DNA of 5,187 nt from an uncultured Ruminococcus sp. (GTDB taxonomy: Bacteria > Bacillota > Clostridia > Oscillospirales > Ruminococcaceae), in the NCBI GenBank assembly GCA_947176565.1, contig CAMWRC010000109.1, positions 1-5,187 on the forward strand. The letters are read 5' to 3'. Numbering within the stretch: position 1 is the stretch's first letter; every line of letters begins with the position of its first letter. Shown here one piece after another: positions 1-5,187 of this stretch. Under the pieces are notes generated by a model. The model was given only the letters and a program-made list of their open reading frames with translations, had not been told where the DNA came from and did no database searches. The position numbers and the translations under genes are program-made.

Positions 1-611
1 GTACGGGAAATCCCGATAAGAAGTGCGCCTACTATCGTTGCTCCAGAACGTGATGTTCCGGGGAAAAGTGCCGCAATAAGCTGAAACAAACCAATTATAA
101 ATGCCGCTTTATATGTCAGATTGTCAATAGTATTAACTTTTGCCTTTTTATTCTTATTGCGGCTCTCAATGACAATAAACGCCACGCCGAATACAATAAG
201 CGCAACCGCAACAACCCACGGATTGTAGAAATGTTCATCAATCCAGTCATCAAGAACAAGACCGATAACCGCCGCTGGTATGCACGCCGCAAGAACTTTG
301 AACCACATACTGAAAATATCTGTCTTTATATATGCTCCGAATCCGTCAGCTTTAAGAGGGTGTGCGTTGTTTTTTCTGCCGAACGGAAAAAGCTTTTTCC
401 AGAATATCAACACAACCGCCATAATTGCTCCAAGCTGTATTACAACATCGAACATCTCAATAAACGAATCATTCACGCTGCTGTCACTGCTTACATTGAG
501 TTTGAGAAACTCATTCACAAGTATCAGATGTCCTGTACTGCTCACAGGAAGCCATTCCGTAATTCCCTCAACTATGCCGAGAATAATTGATTTTATAAAT
601 TCAATAATCAT
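1..611 (-). CDS. uppP: Undecaprenyl-diphosphatase UppP (BacA family), 3' end outside the window
   Basis: This integral membrane enzyme dephosphorylates undecaprenyl pyrophosphate, recycling the lipid carrier for peptidoglycan and other wall polymers; overproduction is known to confer bacitracin resistance. I translated it by hand from the minus strand: 203 complete codons are present, where the family is usually about 260-290 residues, so the C-terminal quarter lies beyond position 1. Both family signatures are visible. The first, EGITEWLPVSSTGHL at residues 15-29, carries the paired acidic residues E15 and E19 and H28. The second, PGTSRSGATI at residues 184-193, carries the catalytic-type arginine R188. 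Hydrophobic stretches near residues 58-70, 104-120, 131-148 and 168-183 fit membrane helices. The ATG at 611-609 is preceded by AAAGGA (619-624) with 7 nt spacing. A strong promoter lies just upstream, and transcription diverges from the NrdD-like/rubrerythrin unit. No frameshift was seen. Confidence 0.96.
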   Translation of the reverse strand, partial: MIIEFIKSIILGIVEGITEWLPVSSTGHLILVNEFLKLNVSSDSSVNDSFIEMFDVVIQLGAIMAVVLIFWKKLFPFGRKNNAHPLKADGFGAYIKTDIFSMWFKVLAACIPAAVIGLVLDDWIDEHFYNPWVVAVALIVFGVAFIVIESRNKNKKAKVNTIDNLTYKAAFIIGLFQLIAALFPGTSRSGATIVGALLIGISR

Positions 612-649
612 AAAAAAATCCTTTCTTTTCAGAAATTATAAACAGGTAT

Positions 650-678
650 ATTATAACATATTTATAGTGATATGTCAA
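650..678 (-). promoter_or_regulatory. Sigma-A promoter for uppP (TTGACA-N17-TATAAT, extended -10)
   Basis: On the minus strand, TTGACA (673-678) and TATAAT (650-655) are separated by exactly 17 nt. A TGT directly before the -10 box gives an extended -10 (TGnTATAAT). Both hexamers match the consensus perfectly. Transcription should start near position 643, giving a leader of about 30 nt before the uppP start codon. Confidence 0.88.
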
Positions 679-681
679 ACA

Positions 682-691
682 GGAATATTCC
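682..691. promoter_or_regulatory. 10-bp perfect palindrome between divergent promoters, possible operator
   Basis: GGAATATTCC is a perfect palindrome placed 3 bp upstream of the uppP -35 box and 31 bp upstream of the plus-strand -35 box. The position suits a regulator acting on one or both promoters. It matches no operator I recognise (not PerR, Rex, Fur or CcpA), and a 10-bp AT-rich palindrome can occur by chance. A nearby weaker inverted repeat, TTTGT-N8-ACAAA (694-711), lies in the same gap. Confidence 0.3.
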
Positions 692-722
692 ATTTTGTTA
701 TACGATACAAACAAAAATCCTA

Positions 723-751
723 TTGACAAATTCAGGACAAGCTGATATAAT
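723..751 (+). promoter_or_regulatory. Sigma-A promoter for the NrdD-like/rubrerythrin unit (TTGACA-N17-TATAAT, extended -10)
   Basis: TTGACA (723-728) and TATAAT (746-751) are separated by 17 nt, and a TG at 743-744 makes an extended -10 (TGATATAAT). This is as close to consensus as a vegetative promoter gets. The start site should lie near 758, giving a leader of about 63 nt before the ATG at 821. The leader is AT-rich, and I see only a 4-bp hairpin (TCAG-AAA-CTGA, around 771-781) in it. Confidence 0.88.
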
Positions 752-808
752 ATATACATAAATCGGGTTTTCAGAAACTGATAAATTATACATTTTATTC
801 AATTTTAT

Positions 809-814
809 GAGGTG
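809..814 (+). promoter_or_regulatory. Ribosome binding site that fixes the start of the NrdD-like gene at 821
   Basis: GAGGTG lies 6 nt before the ATG at 821. An in-frame GTG at 812 would extend the protein by three residues, but that GTG is part of the Shine-Dalgarno sequence itself and has no ribosome binding site of its own, so 821 is preferred. Confidence 0.8.
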
Positions 815-820
815 AATGCA

Positions 821-1084
821 ATGAATGTTAAAGTTGTCGGCGGAACACTCTCACAGAGTGAAATAGATGCCTACATAGATTACGGCGAAAAAAAATATCC
901 CGACCGAGAAATAAGAGAAATGACCGTTACGCTTGACGGCGATTTCGTCGACCTGAGATTTGATTTCAATAATGTCCCATTTGACAGGATAAGACGTATT
1001 ACAGGTTATCTCGTCGGCACTCTTGACCGCTTCAATGATGGCAAGCGCGCCGAAGAACATGACAGAGTAAAACACACCATCTGA
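821..1084 (+). CDS. Stand-alone NrdD C-terminal-like protein with glycyl-radical-type motif (87 aa)
   Basis: This small protein resembles only the tail of class III anaerobic ribonucleoside-triphosphate reductase (NrdD). Residues 58-85 run RRITGYL, then DRFNDGK, then DRVKH. E. coli NrdD ends with RRVCGYLG, then ARPFNAGK, then RRVKH, and the Gly of its CGYL motif (Gly681) bears the radical. By that recalled alignment the matching residue here is G62. The catalytic barrel, the active-site cysteines and the four zinc-binding cysteines of full NrdD are absent; there is no cysteine at all. Residues 1-57 include GGTLSQSEIDAY and a possible strand pair (TVTLDGDFVDLRFDF), and I do not recognise them as NrdD. 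It is the first gene after a consensus promoter, 36 nt upstream of rubrerythrin with no terminator between. Short clostridial proteins of this type are, as I recall, annotated simply as anaerobic ribonucleotide reductase, which this one cannot be alone. A GrcA-like replacement part, a regulator or a structural partner of NrdD are all possible. Confidence 0.78.
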   Translation: MNVKVVGGTLSQSEIDAYIDYGEKKYPDREIREMTVTLDGDFVDLRFDFNNVPFDRIRRITGYLVGTLDRFNDGKRAEEHDRVKHTI

Positions 1085-1107
1085 TTCCTGATTCATCATA
1101 TTTTTAT

Positions 1108-1112
1108 GGAGG
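1108..1112 (+). promoter_or_regulatory. Ribosome binding site that fixes the rubrerythrin start at 1121
   Basis: GGAGG lies 8 nt before the ATG at 1121. An in-frame ATG at 1106 overlaps this Shine-Dalgarno sequence and would add MEVII before the conserved [10 protein letters not shown] start, so 1121 is the likely initiation codon. Confidence 0.85.
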
Positions 1113-1120
1113 TAATTATC

Positions 1121-1672
1121 ATGGCTAAATATGTTTGTCCCGTATGCGGATATGTTCACGAAGGAGATTCTGCTCCTGAAAAATGCCCTCAGTGCGGCGT
1201 TCCCGGCTCAAAGTTCATCGAAAAGAAAGAGGACGAAAAACTCGTTTTCGCCTGCGAACATGAGGTAGGTATCGCTAAGGCTGTTGAAGATAAGGAAATT
1301 ATCGACGGTCTTAATGCTAACTTCTCAGGTGAATGCACAGAAGTAGGTATGTATCTCGCTATGGCAAGAGTAGCTTTCAGAGAGGGCTATCCGGAAATCG
1401 GTCTGTACTGGGAAAAGGCTGCCTATGAAGAAGCTGAACACGCTGCAAAATTCGCAGAGCTTCTCGGCGATGTTGTTTCATCTTCAACAAAAGAAAATCT
1501 CGAAAAGAGAGTTGCAGCAGAACACGGTGCTACACAGGGCAAGCTCAACCTTGCAAAGAGAGCAAAAGAGCTTAATCTCGATGCTATTCATGATACAGTT
1601 CATGAAATGGCTAAGGACGAAGCAAGACACGGCAAGGCTTTCGAGGGTCTCCTCAGGAGATATTTCGGTTAA
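1121..1672 (+). CDS. rbr: Reverse-type rubrerythrin (N-terminal rubredoxin domain plus ferritin-like diiron domain)
   Basis: This cytoplasmic non-heme iron peroxidase reduces hydrogen peroxide to water with electrons delivered through its rubredoxin centre, protecting anaerobes from oxygen. The 183-residue protein begins with a rubredoxin-like Fe(Cys)4 module: CPVCG (C6, C9) and CPQCG (C22, C25). The order is swapped relative to classical rubrerythrin, where this domain is C-terminal, so it fits the clostridial 'reverse rubrerythrin' group (Clostridium acetobutylicum Rbr3A type). The four-helix diiron domain (about residues 55-183) shows the ligand pattern E71/E74, E104-x-x-H107, E134 and E167-x-x-H170. 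It follows the NrdD-like gene by 36 nt and is probably cotranscribed with it from the promoter at 723-751. It is followed by a strong terminator. I saw no clear peroxide-responsive (PerR) box near the promoter. The protein appears full length and intact. Confidence 0.95.
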   Translation: MAKYVCPVCGYVHEGDSAPEKCPQCGVPGSKFIEKKEDEKLVFACEHEVGIAKAVEDKEIIDGLNANFSGECTEVGMYLAMARVAFREGYPEIGLYWEKAAYEEAEHAAKFAELLGDVVSSSTKENLEKRVAAEHGATQGKLNLAKRAKELNLDAIHDTVHEMAKDEARHGKAFEGLLRRYFG

Positions 1673-1708
1673 TTCAGCGTAGTATTTCTCATAATATGTA
1701 AAAAATTC

Positions 1709-1745
1709 CTGCGGAATGATGTGATAAACATTCCGCAGTTTTTTT
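1709..1745. terminator. Bidirectional intrinsic terminator between rubrerythrin and glmS
   Basis: A perfect 10-bp stem (CTGCGGAATG at 1709-1718 with CATTCCGCAG at 1729-1738) encloses a 10-nt loop. On the plus strand it is followed by seven T residues (1739-1745), ending the rubrerythrin transcript. On the minus strand the stem is followed by GAA and then six T (1705-1700), so it can also stop glmS transcription, whose stop codon is at 1762-1760. Its position between convergent genes supports shared use. Confidence 0.92.
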
Positions 1746-1759
1746 ATTTTGCCTGATTT

Positions 1760-3598
1760 TTATTCAACTGTTACGCTCTTTGCAAGATTTCTCGGCTTGT
1801 CAACATCATATCCCTTTGCCACAGATACATAATATCCTAAAAGCTGAAGCGGTATTACAGAAAGACTTCCTGCAAAATGCGGGTCTGTTTGCGGAATATA
1901 TACCGTGAAATCGGCTAAATCCTCCATACCGTAATTTCCGTATGTTGTAAGTCCCATCAAAGATGCTCCGCGGCTTTTTACCTCAACCATATTGCTTACA
2001 GTCTTTTCATAAAGTTCTGGTTGAGTCAGTATTCCGATAACCGGAATCTTATTCTCAATAAGACTGATTGGACCGTGTTTGAGTTCCCCTGCCGCATATG
2101 CCTCAGAGTGAATATAGCTTATCTCTTTCATTTTAAGACTTCCCTCAAGACCGATAGCATAGTCAATTCCGCGTCCGATAAAGAATGCGTCCTTACAGCC
2201 TGCAAGCTTGTTTGCATACCACTGGATACGTTCCTTATCTTCCAGAATCTTTTCAATCTTATCAGGAATAGTATTTATTTCAGCAAGAAGTCTGTCATAT
2301 TCCTCCTGCTCCATTTCTCCCCTTGCAAGGGCAGACTGCATAGCAAGAAGATAACCCGCAATAAGCTGCGTGCTGTATGCCTTTGTTGTGGCAACAGAAA
2401 TTTCCGGTCCGGCAAGCGTATAGAAAACACTGTCGGCTTCACGGGCAATTGACGAGCCTACAACATTCACTATACCAAATGTCTTGACACCTCTGTCCTT
2501 AGCCATTCTGAGAGCCGCAAGACTATCCGCTGTCTCTCCTGACTGACTGATAATGATAACAAGACTGTTTTCAACAAGTTTCATTTTCCTATAACGAAAT
2601 TCCGACGCAAGCTCGACGCGTACTGAAATCGAAGTAAATTCCTCAATGACGTACTGAACAGCCATTCCTACATGATACGCAGAACCGCAGGCAACAATAT
2701 ATATCTGCTGTATTGATTTCAGTTCCTCATCTGTGAGACCATGCTCGCCGAAATCAATCTTTCCGTCCTTTACAACAGAATTGATAGTATCGTGGATAAC
2801 TTTCGGCTGTTCATGGATTTCTTTAAGCATGAAATGCTCGTATCCGCCTTTTTCGGCAGCTTCAGCGTCCCATTTTATTTCAACGGCTTCTTTCTGAATT
2901 TCTTCACTGTCAATATTATAGAAAACAGCATTTCCCTTTGAAAGCTTTGCGATTTCCATATTTCCGATATAGTATACGGTTCTTGTATATTTAAGAACAG
3001 CAGGAACATCAGAAGCAACATAAGTTTCGCCGCCTGTGATTCCGATTATCATGGGACTGTCCTTACGTGCAGTATATATCTCTTCCGGATAATCCCTGAA
3101 CATCACACAGAGAGCATATGAACCGCGTATGCGTACCATCGCACGGGCAATGGAGCTAACAGGACCTTCCTGATATTTCTTATAATAGTAATCAATGAGC
3201 TTTACAGCAACTTCCGTATCTGTCTGTGATTTGAAAGTATAACCGCAGTGGCAAAGCTTTTCACGGAGTTCCTGATAATTCTCGATAATGCCGTTATGAA
3301 CAGCAATGACATTCTCATCATCACTTGAATGAGGGTGGGCGTTAAGCGTAGACGGTTCGCCATGAGTAGCCCATCGTGTATGACCGATACCGCAGCTTCC
3401 GCTTACAGCCTCGCCGTCATTGGTCATTTTTTTCAGTTCTTCGAGTTTTCCCTTTGCCTTGATTACAACAGTTTCGCCGCTGCCGTCACGTACAGCGATT
3501 CCGGCTGAATCATATCCTCTGTATTCAAGCTTTGAAAGACCGTCAAGCAGTATCGGGGCAGCCTGATGGTCGCCTGTAAATCCAACTATTCCGCACAT
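1760..3598 (-). CDS. glmS: Glutamine--fructose-6-phosphate aminotransferase (isomerizing) GlmS
   Basis: GlmS converts fructose-6-phosphate and glutamine to glucosamine-6-phosphate and glutamate, the first committed step of UDP-GlcNAc and hence peptidoglycan precursor synthesis, in the cytoplasm. The 612 residues match the family length (about 600-612). The class II glutaminase domain starts with MCGIVGFTG, where C2 becomes the N-terminal nucleophile, followed by GHTRWATHG (72-80) and HNGIIENY (101-108). Two SIS sugar-isomerase domains follow, with ACGSAYH (303-309), SQSGETAD (351-358) and GELKHGP (504-510, holding E505 and H508). The C-terminus ends LAKSVTVE, with K607 as the Schiff-base lysine. 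The ATG at 3598 has GAGAGG (3607-3612) 8 nt upstream. The 113-nt spacer above it carries inverted repeats but no glmS ribozyme core and no convincing promoter, so readthrough from the SPFH gene is possible. The gene appears intact. Confidence 0.98.
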   Translation of the reverse strand: MCGIVGFTGDHQAAPILLDGLSKLEYRGYDSAGIAVRDGSGETVVIKAKGKLEELKKMTNDGEAVSGSCGIGHTRWATHGEPSTLNAHPHSSDDENVIAVHNGIIENYQELREKLCHCGYTFKSQTDTEVAVKLIDYYYKKYQEGPVSSIARAMVRIRGSYALCVMFRDYPEEIYTARKDSPMIIGITGGETYVASDVPAVLKYTRTVYYIGNMEIAKLSKGNAVFYNIDSEEIQKEAVEIKWDAEAAEKGGYEHFMLKEIHEQPKVIHDTINSVVKDGKIDFGEHGLTDEELKSIQQIYIVACGSAYHVGMAVQYVIEEFTSISVRVELASEFRYRKMKLVENSLVIIISQSGETADSLAALRMAKDRGVKTFGIVNVVGSSIAREADSVFYTLAGPEISVATTKAYSTQLIAGYLLAMQSALARGEMEQEEYDRLLAEINTIPDKIEKILEDKERIQWYANKLAGCKDAFFIGRGIDYAIGLEGSLKMKEISYIHSEAYAAGELKHGPISLIENKIPVIGILTQPELYEKTVSNMVEVKSRGASLMGLTTYGNYGMEDLADFTVYIPQTDPHFAGSLSVIPLQLLGYYVSVAKGYDVDKPRNLAKSVTVE

Positions 3599-3640
3599 AT
3601 TAATAACCTCTCTTTCTTATATCAAAATATTTTAGTGAAC

Positions 3641-3674
3641 ACCTCTGAATATTCAGATGCTGAATATCAGAAGT
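3641..3674 (-). promoter_or_regulatory. Long imperfect hairpin in the glmS leader / SPFH-glmS spacer
   Basis: Read on the minus strand, the arms at 3674-3660 and 3656-3641 can form about 15 base pairs with one bulged A, one G-U pair and a 3-nt CAT loop. The right arm contains the perfect palindrome TCTGAATATTCAGA (3644-3657), and the left arm is the variant CTGATATTCAG, so the element also reads as a near-direct repeat. No U-run follows in the glmS direction, so it is not a classical terminator. It lies 42 nt upstream of the glmS ATG. It could be an attenuating or stabilising RNA structure or a paired protein-binding site; the sequence does not say which. Confidence 0.55.
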
Positions 3675-3689
3675 CTCAGAATATATCCA

Positions 3690-3707
3690 TGTTTTCATGT
3701 GAAAACA
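3690..3707. repeat. 18-bp inverted repeat just after the SPFH gene stop codon
   Basis: TGTTTTCA and TGAAAACA, 8-bp perfect arms around a 2-bp centre, lie 4 bp past the SPFH stop codon. As RNA this would be a 7-bp AT-rich stem with a 4-nt loop and no U-tract, which is a weak terminator at best. As DNA it has the shape of a dimeric regulator site and lies upstream of glmS. I do not recognise the motif. Confidence 0.45.
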
Positions 3708-3711
3708 GATA

Positions 3712-5073
3712 TTATTTCACAATATCGGCTTCATTGAAGGGGTCGCCGCAGTTCGCACAGAACTTAGGCGGGTTCATAGGGTCATCAGGTTCCCAGCCGC
3801 ATTTGTCGCACTTGTAAAGCGGAGCATCTGCCGGCTTTGGCTTGCCGCATTCAGAACAGAATTTTCCCTTGTTTACCGCACTGCATGAACAAGTCCAGCC
3901 GTCAGCGGGATTCGGCTTACCGCAGTTTGCACAGAATTTACCGCTGTTCTGCGTGCCGCATGAGCATGACCAGCTTCCTGCTGCTGTCGGCTTTGGCTTT
4001 CCGCAGTTCGCGCAGAATTTTGCAGTATTCACTGTACCGCATGAGCAGTTCCAACTGTCCGCATTCTGCTGACGTGCAGCCATATCATAGAGATTCTGCG
4101 CATTAAGACCGCCCATCTGCTGAGCCATATTCATTCCGTAAAATCCCATAGCCGCGCCGTTTCTGTTGTTTGCAGCATCGCGGAGTGCCTGTGCCTGAGA
4201 TTCAACCATTTTTGCAGCAGCATTTCCGGCGTCTCTGTTCCACGCCATATCCTCATACTGCTTGATTTTATCCTCGTCCTCTTTCGGAATCGAAACGGAA
4301 CGTATAGCAACACTGCATATTTCAATTCCGCGGCGGTTGCGCCATTCAGCCGTCATAATCTCTTTCATGGCATTAGTGATTGCCAGTGTATTCGTGTTAA
4401 GCTCATCATATCTTACTGTTGAGGAAATCTTCGCAAATGCCGGAGCAAGCTGTGCCATAAATTCGCTGTACAAGGTATTGTCAAGCTGTTCACGGGTGTA
4501 TGAACTGGCTGAATTTCCGCATACGTTCTTATAGAAAAGAAGCGGGTCTGCTATTTTGTATGAATATATGCCGTTGCAGCGGAGTCCTACTGTAAAAGAC
4601 CTGCCTATATCCTGATATGAAACACGGAACGGAACAGCTGTCGGTGTTCCGAATTTATTATCAGTTATTTCTTTCATGTTAAAGTAGTAAATACACTGGT
4701 CATGTGCAGCTGTTCCGCCGAAAGTAAAACGTTTTCCGATAGTCTTGAAAGTTTCTTTTATTCCGTTGAATCCGCCCACGAAAATGCTTGGTTCAGTTGA
4801 CGCATCATAGGTATATTCTCCCGGAACAGCACATACTTCCACAATCTGACCCTGGTCTACGATTATCATGCACTGACCCTCATTCACAACGATTACACTT
4901 CCTGTTGTGATGATGTTTTCATTTCCTTTTTTATTGGAAGAACCTTTTCCGGATTTTCTTGTTGCTTTCATCATCAGAACATTCGGAGGCATTGAATCAC
5001 AGCAGAAATAATCCTTCCATGTATCGCCGAGCGTCGAACTGATGCTTGAAACAGCAGCTTTAATAAGTCCCAT
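3712..5073 (-). CDS. SPFH/band 7 (YdjI-like) protein with four C-terminal zinc ribbons
   Basis: The 453-residue protein looks like the COG4260/YdjI group: a stomatin/prohibitin-type (SPFH) domain followed by zinc ribbons. The SPFH part spans roughly residues 50-270, including GSVIVVNEGQCMIIVDQG (58-75) and IEICSVAIRSVSIPKEDE (250-267). A helical Ala/Gln/Met-rich linker follows (about 280-335). Four cysteine knuckles then occur: C343/C345/C354/C357, C370/C372/C381/C384, C395/C397/C406/C409 (all CxC-x8-CxxC), and C422/C425/C439/C442 (CxxC-x13-CxxC). I see no clear transmembrane segment. The N-terminus (1-25) could be an amphipathic membrane-binding helix, and a Lys/Ser-rich stretch (36-51) follows it. 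Bacillus YdjI is encoded with PspA and works in membrane stress; no such partner is in this window, so a scaffold role here is inferred. The ATG at 5073 has GGGAG (5083-5087) 9 nt upstream. It has its own promoter near 5154-5182. Confidence 0.85.
   Translation of the reverse strand: MGLIKAAVSSISSTLGDTWKDYFCCDSMPPNVLMMKATRKSGKGSSNKKGNENIITTGSVIVVNEGQCMIIVDQGQIVEVCAVPGEYTYDASTEPSIFVGGFNGIKETFKTIGKRFTFGGTAAHDQCIYYFNMKEITDNKFGTPTAVPFRVSYQDIGRSFTVGLRCNGIYSYKIADPLLFYKNVCGNSASSYTREQLDNTLYSEFMAQLAPAFAKISSTVRYDELNTNTLAITNAMKEIMTAEWRNRRGIEICSVAIRSVSIPKEDEDKIKQYEDMAWNRDAGNAAAKMVESQAQALRDAANNRNGAAMGFYGMNMAQQMGGLNAQNLYDMAARQQNADSWNCSCGTVNTAKFCANCGKPKPTAAGSWSCSCGTQNSGKFCANCGKPNPADGWTCSCSAVNKGKFCSECGKPKPADAPLYKCDKCGWEPDDPMNPPKFCANCGDPFNEADIVK
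3742..4053 (-). repeat. Tandem zinc-ribbon repeats inside the SPFH gene
   Basis: Units at 4053-3988, 3972-3907, 3897-3832 and 3816-3742 encode residues 341-362, 368-389, 393-414 and 420-444. The first three share the pattern W-x-C-S-C, then KFC-x-x-CGKP-x-P, with a period of 25-27 residues, and they remain similar at DNA level (recurring CCGCA-plus-CAGAATTT blocks on the plus strand), which suggests internal duplication. The fourth is a more diverged, longer-spaced ribbon ending KFCANCGDPF. Confidence 0.85.
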
Positions 5074-5099
5074 AATAAAAAACTCCCTGTAATTTATTT

Positions 5100-5135
5100 C
5101 CGGAATCTGTTTTCAGAATCAAAAACAGATTCCGG
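5100..5135 (-). promoter_or_regulatory. Perfect 14-bp hairpin in the leader of the SPFH gene
   Basis: CCGGAATCTGTTTT (5100-5113) pairs perfectly with AAAACAGATTCCGG (5122-5135) around an 8-nt loop. It lies between the promoter at 5154-5182 and the ribosome binding site at 5083-5087, so it should be present in the SPFH mRNA leader. On the minus strand the stem is followed by GGAAATAAATT rather than a U-run, which argues against termination of its own gene. On the plus strand it is followed by TTTTATATT, a weak terminator orientation, but no plus-strand gene is seen that would need it. Stabilisation of the mRNA 5' end is one possibility. Confidence 0.7.
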
Positions 5136-5153
5136 TTTTATATTGCTTTAATT

Positions 5154-5182
5154 ATTATAACACAAATCAGAAACAACTGCAA
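5154..5182 (-). promoter_or_regulatory. Sigma-A promoter for the SPFH gene (TTGCAG-N17-TATAAT, extended -10)
   Basis: On the minus strand, TATAAT (5154-5159) is preceded by TGT, forming the same extended -10 (TGTTATAAT) seen at uppP. TTGCAG (5177-5182) lies 17 nt upstream and keeps the TTG of a -35 box. The start site should be near 5147, giving a leader of about 74 nt that holds the 14-bp hairpin. The weaker -35 could reflect regulation. The upstream gene lies beyond the window. Confidence 0.72.
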
Positions 5183-5187
5183 GTGTT

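Noticed and set aside
682..711. PerR or Rex operator for the rubrerythrin unit
   Set aside because: The palindromes here do not match TTATAAT-N-ATTATAA or TTGTTAA-N4-TTAACAA well enough; the TTGT/ACAA spacing is 8, not 10.
231..726. Two overlapping plus-strand open frames (119 and 148 codons)
   Set aside because: They lie opposite uppP, whose minus-strand translation has clear family signatures; they run into the promoter region, lack ribosome binding sites and resemble nothing known.
812..820. Upstream GTG start adding three residues to the NrdD-like protein
   Set aside because: The GTG is part of the Shine-Dalgarno sequence for the ATG at 821.
851..1159. Minus-strand open frame of 102 codons
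   Set aside because: It is antisense to the NrdD-like gene and the start of rubrerythrin, both of which have good ribosome binding sites and recognisable motifs.
3616..3624. Possible glmS promoter with extended -10 TGATATAAG on the minus strand
   Set aside because: No acceptable -35 at 16-18 nt, and the predicted start would fall inside the glmS ribosome binding site.
3599..3711. glmS ribozyme/riboswitch
   Set aside because: The conserved cleavage-site core is not present and the spacer is shorter than the usual ribozyme of about 150 nt or more.
3837..4534. Plus-strand and alternative minus-strand open frames within the SPFH gene
   Set aside because: They are by-products of the repetitive zinc-ribbon and SPFH coding sequence, without ribosome binding sites or recognisable domains.
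5100..5139. Intrinsic terminator for a plus-strand gene
   Set aside because: No plus-strand gene lies upstream of it in the window; it sits within the minus-strand leader, so it is reported as a leader hairpin instead.

Overview
The window looks like chromosomal DNA from a strictly anaerobic, moderately AT-rich member of the Bacillota, probably class Clostridia and Ruminococcus-like. The reasons are the reverse-type rubrerythrin (rubredoxin domain first), a clostridial-style NrdD-like small protein, strong GGAGG-type ribosome binding sites and consensus sigma-A promoters with extended -10 boxes. The genus is inferred from gene style only. No mobile element, CRISPR array, tRNA or rRNA is visible.

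Layout. Positions 1-611 (minus) hold the N-terminal three quarters of uppP (undecaprenyl-diphosphatase), cut by the window edge. Positions 612-820 are a divergent regulatory region with two near-ideal promoters facing away from each other. Positions 821-1672 (plus) hold a two-gene unit: an 87-residue protein resembling only the glycyl-radical C-terminus of anaerobic ribonucleotide reductase NrdD, then a rubrerythrin. A hairpin terminator at 1709-1745, usable from both sides, separates this unit from the convergent glmS (1760-3598, minus). Upstream of glmS is a 113-bp spacer with two inverted repeats and no glmS ribozyme core. Upstream of that is a 453-residue SPFH-domain protein with four C-terminal zinc ribbons (3712-5073, minus). 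It has its own promoter near the right edge and a leader containing a perfect 14-bp hairpin.

How the genes fit together. UppP recycles the lipid carrier for cell wall synthesis and GlmS supplies glucosamine-6-phosphate for the wall. The SPFH/zinc-ribbon protein belongs to a family linked to membrane stress in Bacillus (YdjI). The plus-strand unit is the most interesting part: a stand-alone copy of an oxygen-sensitive glycyl-radical segment sits 36 nt upstream of a peroxide-detoxifying rubrerythrin. This suggests an oxygen-damage 'spare part' for NrdD, analogous to GrcA (YfiD) for pyruvate formate-lyase. That role is inference and has not been shown here.
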